Positions 42,406 through 51,878 of a stretch of 64,000 bases of DNA are shown in pieces. The notes below the pieces were generated by a model. That model was not told where the DNA came from. It did not search any database and saw only the letters and a list, made by a program, of their open reading frames with translations. A program made the position numbers and the translations under genes. The stretch comes from an uncultured Erythrobacter sp. (GTDB lineage: Bacteria > Pseudomonadota > Alphaproteobacteria > Sphingomonadales > Sphingomonadaceae): contig CANMZA010000001.1 in the NCBI GenBank assembly GCA_947502305.1, forward strand, positions 1,488,001 through 1,552,000, written 5' to 3'. Position 1 is the first letter of the stretch; every line of letters begins with the position of its first letter.

Positions 42406-43731
42406 GTGTATCGCTTTGTCGCAGGCATAGCCCTTAGCCAAGATGTTCACATAGCCGACAGCAATGCGGCCTCATTCCTCCACTCGTTAAATTCTGGGAG
42501 GAATGACATTTTAGATACTAAAATAAGGCACCGCGCAGCTCGCGGTGCGATGGCCGCCGCTATGCTTGCAACGCTTTCGGCATGTGGCGGCGAAGATGCC
42601 AATCCGGCTAATACCGACACGGCCGTCACGCCGACACCCACCCCTACCCCTGTAGATCCAGCGGTCGCCGCCAATCAGATCGTACAGCAATTCCTCAACC
42701 TCGATCTCACCACGCTCGACAATTACGCTGCGCCCGCGCTGCCCGCCTATTTCGATGGAACAGTCGACGCGATTGACAACACTCCGGGCAACGACCCGGT
42801 TAACGATGCCGCCGCGACTTTAGGCCGGGTGCTGTTTTACGATGCGGCACTCAGTTTCAACGACACCACGTCTTGTTCAACGTGCCACAAACAAAGCATC
42901 GGCTTTGATGATGATGAACAGCTTTCAACTGGGTTTGAAGGCGGCCAAACCGATCAGCATGCAATGCGGTTGGGCAATATTCGCTATTATGAACCGGGGG
43001 AAATGTTCTGGAACCGCCGGGCTGCGAGCGTTGAAGATCAAGCGATACAGCCAATCCTTGATGCGACTGAAATGGGATGGTCGGACAATGGCGGCATCGC
43101 GGCTCTGACGACGAAAATGGCGGGGCTGGACTATTACCCGGCGCTGTTTGAATTTGTCTATGGCGACCCTGCAATCACTCAGGAACGCATTGAGCAGTCG
43201 CTCGCGCATTTTCAGCGTGCCATGATTTCCTCCGACAGCAGATGGGATCGCGCCTATGCGCAGGTGTTTGCTATCGGGGCGCCAAACCGCGCCTTGAACC
43301 AAGCGCTCCCTGGTTTCTCAGCGAGCGAAAATCGCGGGCGCGAACTGTTTATGACTGGTCAGAATAATGGCGGCGCGGGATGTTTATCCTGCCATGTGCC
43401 GCCGACATTTGCCCTCACCGCCAACAGCCGGTCAAATGGACTGGATGCAGGCGAAACTATTGTTTTCAAATCACCTTCGCTCAAGAATATCGGGCGCTCC
43501 GCGTTTTTCATGCACGATGGGCGTTTCACTACTTTGCGCAGCGTGGTCGATCATTATTCCGATAGTGTTCAGGCTGGTCCCGCGCTCGATAATCGGTTGA
43601 CGCAAGGGAATAACCCCCGGAGGCTCAATTTGACCGAGACGGACCGTGAAGCACTGGTGGATTTTATGCTGACGCTATCGGATGAAACGCTGGAGGCGGA
43701 CCCGAAATTTGCCTCCCCATTCCTCCCTTGA
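42406..43731 (+). CDS. Di-heme cytochrome c peroxidase/MauG-family lipoprotein
   Basis: Up to 441 aa. Two c-type heme sites are visible: CSTCH (Cys157, Cys160, His161) and CLSCH (Cys326, Cys329, His330), as in bacterial di-heme peroxidases. RVLFYDAALSFNDTTSC and FKSPSLKNIGRSAFFMHDGRF frame them. A lipobox-like LSAC with a following GGED spacer near residue 58 and a Thr/Pro linker suggest an envelope lipoprotein. The start is unclear: GTG 42406 opens the frame, but no ATG gives both an SD and a charged n-region; ATG 42550 lies just inside the hydrophobic segment. It reduces peroxide or modifies a partner protein. Confidence 0.87.
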   Translation: MYRFVAGIALSQDVHIADSNAASFLHSLNSGRNDILDTKIRHRAARGAMAAAMLATLSACGGEDANPANTDTAVTPTPTPTPVDPAVAANQIVQQFLNLDLTTLDNYAAPALPAYFDGTVDAIDNTPGNDPVNDAAATLGRVLFYDAALSFNDTTSCSTCHKQSIGFDDDEQLSTGFEGGQTDQHAMRLGNIRYYEPGEMFWNRRAASVEDQAIQPILDATEMGWSDNGGIAALTTKMAGLDYYPALFEFVYGDPAITQERIEQSLAHFQRAMISSDSRWDRAYAQVFAIGAPNRALNQALPGFSASENRGRELFMTGQNNGGAGCLSCHVPPTFALTANSRSNGLDAGETIVFKSPSLKNIGRSAFFMHDGRFTTLRSVVDHYSDSVQAGPALDNRLTQGNNPRRLNLTETDREALVDFMLTLSDETLEADPKFASPFLP

Positions 43732-43766
43732 TTTGGTCTGAGCTCTGCAAAGTCGAGGCGTGCCGC

Positions 43767-45233
43767 TTATTCAGCCGGTTCCTGTGAGGATTGTGCTGGA
43801 TGGGCAACGCCTCGGCTCGCACCGCTCGTAAACCGACCAAAAATCGCGCGCTTCACCCATGCGAGCCGCGACGTAATCACGCCGTTTTCTTCCATCCAAT
43901 CGTAATATTCTCGGTATTTGGGATCTTCGGAAAGCAAGTGCTTTTCCTCTGTCCGGGCGCGCCAGTAATAGATGCCGCCGACCACGGCCAAGAAAAACGT
44001 GTTGCGAATGCCATCGGTCAGCGAACCGTTCATCACAAAGAACGGCAGGACCGAGCACCACCAGAACAGGTTCTTTGACAGATAGGCCGGGTGACGCGTG
44101 AAACGGTACGGCCCATTGGTCAGAACCCCGCGATAGGTGAGGTTGGAAAAACGAATGCCAAACACCACCGTCGCCCAAGCATAGACCCCGGTGAGGAAGA
44201 TAAGCCAAGCCGCCCACACCCATAGCAAAGTAGGATTGCCTGCAAACCAGTGCCCCCATGTGGCGGTGCTGGCCTCGTAGCTGAGGATTTGGTTGTTGTT
44301 GCCAATGATGCCCCAGACAAAGGGCGGGTAACACAGCAATGCCGCAAGCCAGCCGCTCAAAAACGGATTGCCTGAACGGATATGTGCATCCAGCGGACGC
44401 AATGTGAACAGATAGCCCACCGTCCCAATCTGCACATCAATCACAAACAACAAAGTGATGAGCAGCATACCGAATTCAACAGGATTGCTGATAATCTGCG
44501 CCGGAGTGGCCTCGACAATATAGGCGAAACCCGGCGGCAGGATTGAGATCATGAAGGCGCCAAAGAAGGCTTTAATGATCCATGCGCGCCAGTGTTTCTT
44601 GACCGCTTCTCTATCAAAGGCCGCGCCATCTGTGTCAGGGCGCGGCATCAAGCCAAAGCCTTGGCAAAGCATCGCGCCGAAATGCCAAGTGGCGTCTTTC
44701 GGCTGCGTCATGAACCGATCGAGCCAGATGATATACGGCACCGACAACACCACCATCGGCAGGATCGCAAAGCCGAGCACTTCCATCGCAAAGAGATATT
44801 GCCCGTCCCAATACCAACGGCACACGCAATACAAAGCGGCGATGATCGCCCAAGTCGCCCAAAGACCGACGATCTTGATCGTCGCGGTTGGCATTGCGGC
44901 TTGGACGCTGCGTTTCAGGTTCCAATCTAGTCCGGTCGATGGGCGCAAATGCACCCGGTCCACCAGCAATGACCAAATCGCCATCGGACCGGCAGTAAAG
45001 ATCATCGCGGTCAGCGCTGCGTAAGGTCCGCTCAGGACGCCATATTGCCCCTCCAGCCCAATCGCTTCTGCGATCAGCGGGAAGGTGCGGCAGAACAATA
45101 TCCACACAAACAGACCCAGCAATCCTGCAAGGCCCACGCCTGAGGAGACGTCGCTTTTCGGCAAGCGCTTGGGCAGGCCTTTAGCGCTCGGCAAAGGTCC
45201 GCTGCGTTCGGTCGATGGAATATCTGCGCTCAT
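43767..45233 (-). CDS. ICMT-like membrane methyltransferase with long N-terminal membrane region
   Basis: 488 aa, far longer than typical ICMT/PEMT proteins (about 150-250 aa). The C-terminal quarter has the family signature: GPYRFTRHPAYLSKNLFWW near residue 375 and YYWRARTEEKHLLSEDPKYREYYDWM near 425, which bind SAM and lipid substrate. The N-terminal 330 residues hold about eight further membrane helices of no family I recognise. A lipid, isoprenoid or protein-carboxyl methylation role is possible. It is convergent with the di-heme peroxidase and stands alone. Confidence 0.8.
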   Translation of the reverse strand: MSADIPSTERSGPLPSAKGLPKRLPKSDVSSGVGLAGLLGLFVWILFCRTFPLIAEAIGLEGQYGVLSGPYAALTAMIFTAGPMAIWSLLVDRVHLRPSTGLDWNLKRSVQAAMPTATIKIVGLWATWAIIAALYCVCRWYWDGQYLFAMEVLGFAILPMVVLSVPYIIWLDRFMTQPKDATWHFGAMLCQGFGLMPRPDTDGAAFDREAVKKHWRAWIIKAFFGAFMISILPPGFAYIVEATPAQIISNPVEFGMLLITLLFVIDVQIGTVGYLFTLRPLDAHIRSGNPFLSGWLAALLCYPPFVWGIIGNNNQILSYEASTATWGHWFAGNPTLLWVWAAWLIFLTGVYAWATVVFGIRFSNLTYRGVLTNGPYRFTRHPAYLSKNLFWWCSVLPFFVMNGSLTDGIRNTFFLAVVGGIYYWRARTEEKHLLSEDPKYREYYDWMEENGVITSRLAWVKRAIFGRFTSGASRGVAHPAQSSQEPAE

Positions 45234-45357
45234 TACCCGAGGGGCATTAGCGCAAAAGGGTTAATGGACAGGTTAGATTAGCAACGCCGTTTCAGACAGG
45301 CACACGGGCGCGCGAATACTTAACAAACGCGCATGCCGCACCGCCTAGACCATCAGA

Positions 45358-46716
45358 TCAACGCCAGGCGTGGATCTCACCGCTGTCATCCAGAATGTAG
45401 AGGTGATTGTTCGCCACAATCGGCGGCAAGCTGACCGGTTGATCGATGTCAGCGAACATTTCAGATGATCCCTCGCCCGCGCTGATTTTCCACACTTCCC
45501 CGCGTGAACTGGCAACCCACAAATGGCCGCCCGCTAACACTGGCCCGGTCCAGAAAATCGGGTCCTTGCGCTTTTCTTCATTGCGGAATTGCTGAAGCTG
45601 AGAAATCCAGCGCACGCGCCCGGTGGAACGCGCAATCGCCAGCAATCGTGCATCATCGGTCAGAGTAAAAATCCACTCACCAGCGATCGCCGGGGTGGAG
45701 ATACCGGCAAGGTTCAATTCCCAAATGCGTTGCCCTGTGACCAGTTCATACGCCGCCATGCGCCCGCCTTGCCCCAAGGCATAGACGCGGCCGGAATCAA
45801 TGATCGGGTCCGCGTCAATATCGGTGATCGAGCTAACGGTGGTGGAGATATTGGTGCGCGCCAAAGCGTCCGCCCAAAGGGTCCGGCCATTCTCATAGCG
45901 ATAGGCGTTCAGCTCGCCGCTGGAATAGCCCGCAATCACAGTGCCATTGCCCGCCGCCGGGGCCGCAACGCCGAACACGCCCGATTGCGTGGTCGATCCA
46001 GATTCGTTCCAGAGCAGCGAACCATCCGCCGCGTCTAGCGCCAGGATTTGGTTGTCTTGCGACATCACATAAACCTGACCAAAGGCGATTGTTGGCGAAC
46101 CGCGCAATGGGCCCGCGGGATGCACTTTCCAGATAATCTCGCCAGTCATCGCGTCGATGGCTTTGGCATCGCCAGCGCCATTGGTGGCGTATAGGCGACC
46201 ATTGTCATAGCTCACCCCGCCGCCAAATGCCGATGGGCGCATATCGTCACTCATCTCATCATCAGAATTCCAAACGCGCGCGCCGGTTTCTTTGTTGAAA
46301 GCATGAATGGTTCCGTCAGAGCCAACCGCGAACAGCATATCGCCGCCCACAACCGGTGCCGCTGCAAGGCGTTCTGAATTGCTTGACCCGGCAATCCGCG
46401 CCGACCATGCTTTGGTCATTGTCGCTGGCAAAGCGAGGTGGCCGTATGATTTGCTGGCTGATCCGCCGACCTGCGCCCATTCTGGGTTGGCTGTTTGAGG
46501 CGGCAGGACAACCGTGACACTGGCAAGTGTGGGATCAACCGCCGCGCCGCTTTCGATACGAGACAGGATCGGTGTGCGATTGCCGACCGTTGGGGTGGTT
46601 TTTTCTCCGCCGCCAAACAAGCCGCCGCCGCCGCATGCCGTGAGCGTCGCCGCCAGCGCGCCCAATGCCAGCGCGCCTTTCATTGCACCCGTTTTTCGTG
46701 TGATCCGCATTTTCAT
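45358..46716 (-). CDS. bamB: Outer membrane protein assembly factor BamB
   Basis: 452 aa lipoprotein. A signal with lipobox LTAC (near residue 28) precedes an eight-bladed PQQ-type beta-propeller. Repeated strands such as GGDMLFAVGSDGTIHAFNKETGARVWN and DNQILALDAADGSLLW identify the blades. BamB docks on BamA and helps insert beta-barrel proteins in the outer membrane. A YfgM-like gene lies directly upstream on the same strand, as in E. coli. ATG 46716 is used; other in-frame starts are at 46710 and TTG 46728. Confidence 0.94.
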   Translation of the reverse strand: MKMRITRKTGAMKGALALGALAATLTACGGGGLFGGGEKTTPTVGNRTPILSRIESGAAVDPTLASVTVVLPPQTANPEWAQVGGSASKSYGHLALPATMTKAWSARIAGSSNSERLAAAPVVGGDMLFAVGSDGTIHAFNKETGARVWNSDDEMSDDMRPSAFGGGVSYDNGRLYATNGAGDAKAIDAMTGEIIWKVHPAGPLRGSPTIAFGQVYVMSQDNQILALDAADGSLLWNESGSTTQSGVFGVAAPAAGNGTVIAGYSSGELNAYRYENGRTLWADALARTNISTTVSSITDIDADPIIDSGRVYALGQGGRMAAYELVTGQRIWELNLAGISTPAIAGEWIFTLTDDARLLAIARSTGRVRWISQLQQFRNEEKRKDPIFWTGPVLAGGHLWVASSRGEVWKISAGEGSSEMFADIDQPVSLPPIVANNHLYILDDSGEIHAWR

Positions 46717-46772
46717 ATGTCCGTTCAAACTTTCGTCTTAGGCTGAAGTGTGGTGCCTGATCTGGGTGCTTA

Positions 46773-47591
46773 TTAAGGCGCGCCTGCTGGTGCCCCTTGC
46801 GGTGCTCCTTGGGGCGGGCCGCCTGCGGTTACGCCTTCGTCTTCGAGCAATTGGTCAACATCATCAATCGCATCCACGCCCAGCAGGCCCGCCATTTGGC
46901 GCGCACGGGAACGGAGCGTTTCGGGGATGTCTTCATCCTTCGCGATTTCCGCAAACAAAGCGCCAGCGGCGTCTTCATTGCCCGCCTCAAGATGCGCAAT
47001 CGCGACCAATTCGCCCGCGCTGCCAAAGAAAGCGTTGCCCGGCACCGCCAGCCCTTCGAGCTTCGCGATAATATCGGCCGGTTCACGGTCGTCAAAATTG
47101 GTGGAAACTTCGCGGATCAAAGCAAGATCGCGCATAGGCTGCGGAGCGTCAGGATCGGCGGCCACAGCGGCGTATAGTTCAACCGCGCGCGCCGGGTCTG
47201 CATCCTCTAGCGCCGCCGCAGCTTGCATAAACTGCGCAACAGTTTTTGCGCCCGGCGAACCATCTTCGACCAACGGAGCGACTTTTTCCGCCGCGCCGGG
47301 ATAATCGCCAGCATCGACCGAATCGAGCGCGCTAACGATTGTCTCAGATTGGCCTTCTAAATTCGCCTCATTGGTGCTGTCCCAATACCAATAGGCCAGC
47401 ATCCCAGCGAGAGCGACGGCCAGAACCGCGCCCACTGTGACGCCGTATTTCTTAAAAAATTCGGTCGCATCATCCTGACGCACGGCCTCGTCAATTTCGC
47501 GCATAAGGATTTCATCCTCGCGCGAAGGTGTGCCCGGTGCCGGGTCTTGTGGTGCTTCGTCTTGCGGTAGTTCAGTCGGGGTGCGCGCCAC
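46773..47591 (-). CDS. YfgM-like TPR membrane protein
   Basis: 272 aa. A cytoplasmic acidic N-terminus, one membrane helix (about 48-68, GVTVGAVLAVALAGMLAYWYW) and a periplasmic TPR-like region (about 80-245) match the YfgM/DUF2133 family. Repeats such as DPARAVELYAAVAADPDAP and LEAGNEDAAGALFAEIAKDEDIPETLRSRA show the TPR pattern. YfgM assists periplasmic chaperones and Sec translocon traffic in E. coli. It is upstream of bamB by 56 bp. The start is GTG 47591 with GAGGAA upstream. The C-terminal tail is Gly/Pro/Ala-rich. Confidence 0.9.
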   Translation of the reverse strand: MARTPTELPQDEAPQDPAPGTPSREDEILMREIDEAVRQDDATEFFKKYGVTVGAVLAVALAGMLAYWYWDSTNEANLEGQSETIVSALDSVDAGDYPGAAEKVAPLVEDGSPGAKTVAQFMQAAAALEDADPARAVELYAAVAADPDAPQPMRDLALIREVSTNFDDREPADIIAKLEGLAVPGNAFFGSAGELVAIAHLEAGNEDAAGALFAEIAKDEDIPETLRSRARQMAGLLGVDAIDDVDQLLEDEGVTAGGPPQGAPQGAPAGAP

Positions 47592-47776
47592 GGGGCGGAA
47601 TTCCTCGTTACAATTAACTTTGCTTTGCGCGGCTCTTTAATCGCCGCCGCGCTGCTACGCAATGGTGCTGCACTGGCCGATGCACCGCCGCGAACCCTCC
47701 TGTTTTGCGAAATGCATCGCGTAAGTTGAAGGGGCAATGAACAGAAAGCAGGGCAAACGCCGATTGAAGCGCGGGA

Positions 47777-48913
47777 TTAATCAGGAGTCATCGCGCCCCA
47801 ATAGAGCGCGCGATACGCCGCCACCATTTGCGCTTGATCGAAATGCTTGGCCGCCCGTTTCCGGTTTGCCGCGCCCACTTGTTTGCGCAAATCGGTATTG
47901 GCGATCAATTCCTCGAGCATCGCAGACAGCGCCGCGGCATCATCCGGAACAGCGATAAAGGCGCGGTTTGGCTCAGCCACGATAGACTTAATATCGCCAA
48001 CATCAGGCGCGGCAATCGGCAATCCTGCGGCCATCGCCTCGACCACCGATAGCGGGAATTGCTCGCTTTTCGACGACAGCGCAAAAATATCGAACAGGCC
48101 GATCAATTCCGCCGCGTTGCTCACCGCGCCGGGCAAATGAACGCGGTGGCTGATCTCCAATTCATCGGCGACGGCAAGAATGGCTTCGCGTTCCGGTCCC
48201 TCGCCCAGAATGACAAGGTGCCAGTCTTCCGGCATTTGCGCGCAAGCCTGCACCAGCATCGGCAATTGTTTTACCGCGCGCAAACCGGCCAGCGTGCCGA
48301 TCCATTTCTCGCCGGCGCGTTTGACGACACGGAATGCGCCCGGTTTCGGTTTGCGGGCAAATTTGGCGGTATCAATACCGTTGGAAATGCGTTGGACCTT
48401 GCCCTCTGGCTGATACCAAATGTCGCGGGCAATCGTCTCCAGCCCTTGGCTGGGCACAACCAAAGCATGCGCGCGGGCCAAGGCAATGCGCCGATACCAG
48501 TTGCGGCTCGATTTAAGCTGCGCGGCCTCGTCTTCGTTAAAACCGTCCTCGTGATGGATCAGCGGCGGCAAGTTTAGCGCATCGGCAAAAACTCGGTGAG
48601 CCATGACGACATCCATCGCGCCCCAATTGTAAGTCAGCACCAGATCAAACGGCTTCATCGCCTGAGCAATCGCAACCAAACGCCCCGGTGTCGGCAATCC
48701 TGTTAATGAGGGGAAGGCCTCCGGAAAATCGGCCTTTACGCCGCGCGCAATATGTTCGCGCGCGCCCGTCTGATCGGGCAAACCAGAGATCACCGTGTGA
48801 TGCAGTTCTTTGCCAAAGGCGTTCATCAATTGCACCGCGCGCAGCTCTTTGCCGCCCGGCGCAAAGGTAGAGTGGCAATGCAGAACTTTGGGCAGGTTTT
48901 GAGATTTCGCCAT
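47777..48913 (-). CDS. Family 4-like glycosyltransferase
   Basis: 378 aa GT-B fold enzyme. The N-terminal VLHCHSTFAPGGKELRAVQLM is a typical acceptor-domain start. The nucleotide-sugar domain holds GEGPERE near 208 and SSKSEQFPLSVVEAMAAGLPIAAPDVGDI near 265-292, with the E-x7-E pattern of GT4. A retaining glycosyl transfer to lipid or polysaccharide is expected; the sugar is unknown. ATG 48913 (MAKSQNLPKVLH) is preferred because the upstream frame would overlap the hydrolase gene. It follows the alpha/beta hydrolase by 10 bp and is probably co-transcribed. Confidence 0.88.
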   Translation of the reverse strand: MAKSQNLPKVLHCHSTFAPGGKELRAVQLMNAFGKELHHTVISGLPDQTGAREHIARGVKADFPEAFPSLTGLPTPGRLVAIAQAMKPFDLVLTYNWGAMDVVMAHRVFADALNLPPLIHHEDGFNEDEAAQLKSSRNWYRRIALARAHALVVPSQGLETIARDIWYQPEGKVQRISNGIDTAKFARKPKPGAFRVVKRAGEKWIGTLAGLRAVKQLPMLVQACAQMPEDWHLVILGEGPEREAILAVADELEISHRVHLPGAVSNAAELIGLFDIFALSSKSEQFPLSVVEAMAAGLPIAAPDVGDIKSIVAEPNRAFIAVPDDAAALSAMLEELIANTDLRKQVGAANRKRAAKHFDQAQMVAAYRALYWGAMTPD

Positions 48914-48923
48914 GATGCGCCCG

Positions 48924-49787
48924 TTAAACCTTTGCCAGCAACGCGTCGATCGCGGCGCGCGCCTCTGTTTCATCCAAAGTGGGCGCATGGCCAATGCGCG
49001 GCACGGTTACCGCGGTCATCGCCGGGTTACGAACGCCCATTTGCGTGACCGTTTCCGGAGTTAACAGGTCCGACAATTCCCCGCGGATCAGGACCATCGG
49101 CACATCACGCAAAGCCTCATAAGCGCCCCAAAGATCGGGCGGTGCGGCATTGCCGGGCTCTTTGAAGGGATCAGCAATGGCCATGTCGTAATCGTGGCTG
49201 ATCCGGCCATTTTGACTCACCACCAATCCCTGTTTCGCGGCGTCCAGCCAATCTTCCAGATCATAATCGGGAAAAGACGCACTGTGCACCTCTGCCAATG
49301 ATCGCGCCGCGTGAATCCAGGTGGGATAGCTGCGCGCTTGACCGACATATCCGCTGATCCGTTCGATCCCGACCGGGTTAATCTCTGGCCCAATGTCATT
49401 CATAACACAGGCCGCGATGCGCCCCGGCTTGCTGGCGGCCAGCAACATCGTCATCAACCCGCCCATTGACGTGCCGACGGAAATGAAACGCGTCACGCCA
49501 AGCTCGCTGAGCAACGCTTCCACATCAGCGCAATATTGCAGCGGGTTATACGTCGCGCTGTCTGGAGCATAATCGCTCTGCCCGCGCCCGCGCATTTCTG
49601 GGACAATCACCCGGCGCGTTTGCGCCAGATGCGCCGCCAAATCGGCAAAATCGCGTGAATTGCGGGTCAGGCCGTGCAGGCACAAAACCGGCGGGCCATC
49701 ATATCCATCCGGCCCGGCATAATCGCGGTAATAGAGCGACAGCCCATCGGCGCTGGTCCAATTGCGGTCTTCATATGTGTTGGCCAT
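48924..49787 (-). CDS. Alpha/beta hydrolase
   Basis: 287 aa. The fold signature LCLHGLTRNSRDF (oxyanion loop) lies near residue 36. The nucleophile elbow GTSMGG near 104-109 bears the catalytic Ser. An Asp segment (IRGELSDLLTPE near 235) and a terminal His (RIGHAPTLDE near 265) complete the triad. Substrates range from esters to epoxides in this large family and none is assigned. It is the first gene of the minus-strand pair with the glycosyltransferase and is divergent from selO. Confidence 0.92.
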   Translation of the reverse strand: MANTYEDRNWTSADGLSLYYRDYAGPDGYDGPPVLCLHGLTRNSRDFADLAAHLAQTRRVIVPEMRGRGQSDYAPDSATYNPLQYCADVEALLSELGVTRFISVGTSMGGLMTMLLAASKPGRIAACVMNDIGPEINPVGIERISGYVGQARSYPTWIHAARSLAEVHSASFPDYDLEDWLDAAKQGLVVSQNGRISHDYDMAIADPFKEPGNAAPPDLWGAYEALRDVPMVLIRGELSDLLTPETVTQMGVRNPAMTAVTVPRIGHAPTLDETEARAAIDALLAKV

Positions 49788-49860
49788 GAAAGGCGAGTTT
49801 CCTCTGAATGTTGGTGATGGGCGGCTTGCGCGCGCCTGATCTGGGCTCCACTATCGCCGG

Positions 49861-51273
49861 ATGAGCGATGAACCGCAACCGGCCACGTACACCCCCGACC
49901 CCGCTATCAACACGCTCGCCGATTGGCTGGGCGTGCCGGTGGCGGCGGCGGATTTTCCAGAGACGAAATTGAGGTTTCGCAGCGACAAGGCCGCGGCTGC
50001 CATTGGACTGGCTGGCCTGAGTGACGAGGAATGGACCGGGCATTTCGGGCGGTTTGCGCCGCTGCCTGGCAATTTGGCGGCTCCGCTCGCGCTGAAATAT
50101 CACGGCCATCAATTCCGCAATTACAATCCAGACATTGGCGACGGGCGCGGGTTTCTGTTTGCTCAGATGCGCGGGGCCGATGGGCGGTTGATGGATCTTG
50201 GCACAAAAGGGTCTGGCACCACACCGTTTAGCCGCGCGGGCGATGGGCGGCTGACTTTGAAAGGGGCCGTGCGCGAGATCCTGGCGACGGCGATGTTGGA
50301 GGCACTGGGGGTGAACACCTCCAAAACTTTGTCGGTGGTTGAGACCGGCGAGCCGCTGGAACGCGGCGATGAGCCTTCGCCCACCCGCTCAGCTGTGATG
50401 GTGCGGCTGAGCCATTCGCATATCCGCATCGGCACATTTCAGCGGCTGCTGGCGCATGAAGAGACGGAGCAGATGGAGGCTTTGGTGGCCTATTGTCTGG
50501 AACAATTTCCGGGTCCACCTCTGCCAAAAGACGCGCCGGGACGAGACGAGCCTGCGGTGATGTTGATGCATAATGTGGTGGAGCGCATGGCCGATCTCGC
50601 CGCCAGTTACATGGTCGCTGGTTTTGTCCACGGCGTGCTCAACACTGACAATATGAACGTAACGGGGGAGAGTTTTGACTACGGCCCGTGGCGCTGGCTG
50701 CCGAGCTGGGACCCGAGCTTTACCGCCGCCTATTTCGATCATGGCGGCCTGTATGCATTTGGGCGTCAGCCTGAGGCTTTGCATTGGAATTGCGGGCAAT
50801 TTGCGGTGGCTTTGCGATTGCTCGCCGACACAAAGCCGCTCGTGTTCGCGTTGGAGCGGTTTGGCCCGCTTTATATGGAGGCGATTGCGCGGCGTTGGTG
50901 TTGGCGATTGGGTGTGCAGCCGCGCGGTGTAGAAACGGATTCGGTCATGGTGTCAGCCGCCGAAAAAGCCATGCGAGAGAGCGGCGCGCAGCCCGATGCG
51001 TTCTTCTTCACGCATAGAGGCAAAGGGCGCGATCTGGGAGCCGGACGGAATGCAGAACTGGCCGAATTGCTTGCTGACTATACGCGGGCCGGCGACACCC
51101 ACGAATATTGGGACGATGACGCGCCGCAATCGATGGTCGTTGATGAAGTCGAAGCGATCTGGTCAGCGATTGACGAGCGCGACGATTGGACGAAGCTAAC
51201 GGATAAAGTGGCAGCTCTACAGCGCATGGGCGAAGCGCATGGCCCCGCGCCTATTCCTGCCGGTCACGCTTAA
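49861..51273 (+). CDS. selO: Protein adenylyltransferase SelO (YdiU family)
   Basis: 470 aa pseudokinase that transfers AMP to proteins, with a role in redox control by AMPylation. The ATP-binding region MDLGTKGSGTTPFSR (near 108-122) and the metal-binding NTDNMN (Asn261-Asn266) are the family hallmarks. YGPWRWL downstream is also conserved. The length fits shorter SelO forms. It stands alone between divergent and convergent genes. Activity is known for E. coli and human SelO; here it is inferred from motifs. ATG 49861 is the first in-frame start. Confidence 0.95.
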   Translation: MSDEPQPATYTPDPAINTLADWLGVPVAAADFPETKLRFRSDKAAAAIGLAGLSDEEWTGHFGRFAPLPGNLAAPLALKYHGHQFRNYNPDIGDGRGFLFAQMRGADGRLMDLGTKGSGTTPFSRAGDGRLTLKGAVREILATAMLEALGVNTSKTLSVVETGEPLERGDEPSPTRSAVMVRLSHSHIRIGTFQRLLAHEETEQMEALVAYCLEQFPGPPLPKDAPGRDEPAVMLMHNVVERMADLAASYMVAGFVHGVLNTDNMNVTGESFDYGPWRWLPSWDPSFTAAYFDHGGLYAFGRQPEALHWNCGQFAVALRLLADTKPLVFALERFGPLYMEAIARRWCWRLGVQPRGVETDSVMVSAAEKAMRESGAQPDAFFFTHRGKGRDLGAGRNAELAELLADYTRAGDTHEYWDDDAPQSMVVDEVEAIWSAIDERDDWTKLTDKVAALQRMGEAHGPAPIPAGHA

Positions 51274-51301
51274 CCGCGCCGAGCCGATGCGCGGGGTGAG
51301 G

Positions 51302-51859
51302 CTATTGCGCCTCAGCCATGGCTTGCGGTTGAAGGTCGATGCCGTAGAGTTTCCAGCGGCCCTGTTCCCATTGAAAATACATATCAAATCCAATTGAGAT
51401 CGGCCGCATCTGAAACACGCCGCGCACCCGGAAAACGTCGGCGCTGACCAATTGCGGTGCCTCATAATAGGTTGGCGGCACCAACAGCGCATTCGACAGA
51501 TCGATGTTCAAATTGCGGATACCGGCAAAGACCTCCGTCAGTCGGGCCGGATTGAAATTGATCTGAAATCCTTGCGCCGAAATATCGCGCAGCACCGAAT
51601 AATTGCCCGATTGATTGGCATGATCCACCGCCGCGACGGTCGACCATAACAGTTTGGACAATTCCAACTGGCTCGGCACGGGGCGCGTCGATGGCGGCGG
51701 CTGCACGGTGGGAGCCGCCTGCGGGGCCGCAGGAGGAGCCACCTGAGCAGCGGCGGGAGCCAGTGGCAAGGCAGCGGCCACACAGGCCAAAGCCATGAAA
51801 CGAAATGCCGGGGCGCTGGGCCCCGGCATCGTATTTTTGTGGTTGGTCATCGAAGTCAT
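51302..51859 (-). CDS. Exported protein of unknown function
   Basis: 185 aa. A signal peptide ending APAAAQ (near residue 40) is followed by an Ala/Pro-rich spacer and a domain (about 70-185) ending QMRPISIGFDMYFQWEQGRWKLYGIDLQP, which has the helix-then-strands pattern of NTF2-like folds. No named family could be fixed. ATG 51859 is used; ATG 51850 and ATG 51829 are alternatives. The frame extends further upstream only by running inside the adhesin gene. It ends the minus-strand unit 20 bp after the adhesin stop, so co-transcription is likely. Confidence 0.7.
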   Translation of the reverse strand: MTSMTNHKNTMPGPSAPAFRFMALACVAAALPLAPAAAQVAPPAAPQAAPTVQPPPSTRPVPSQLELSKLLWSTVAAVDHANQSGNYSVLRDISAQGFQINFNPARLTEVFAGIRNLNIDLSNALLVPPTYYEAPQLVSADVFRVRGVFQMRPISIGFDMYFQWEQGRWKLYGIDLQPQAMAEAQ

Positions 51860-51878
51860 AACCAAGCTGTCTAACGGC

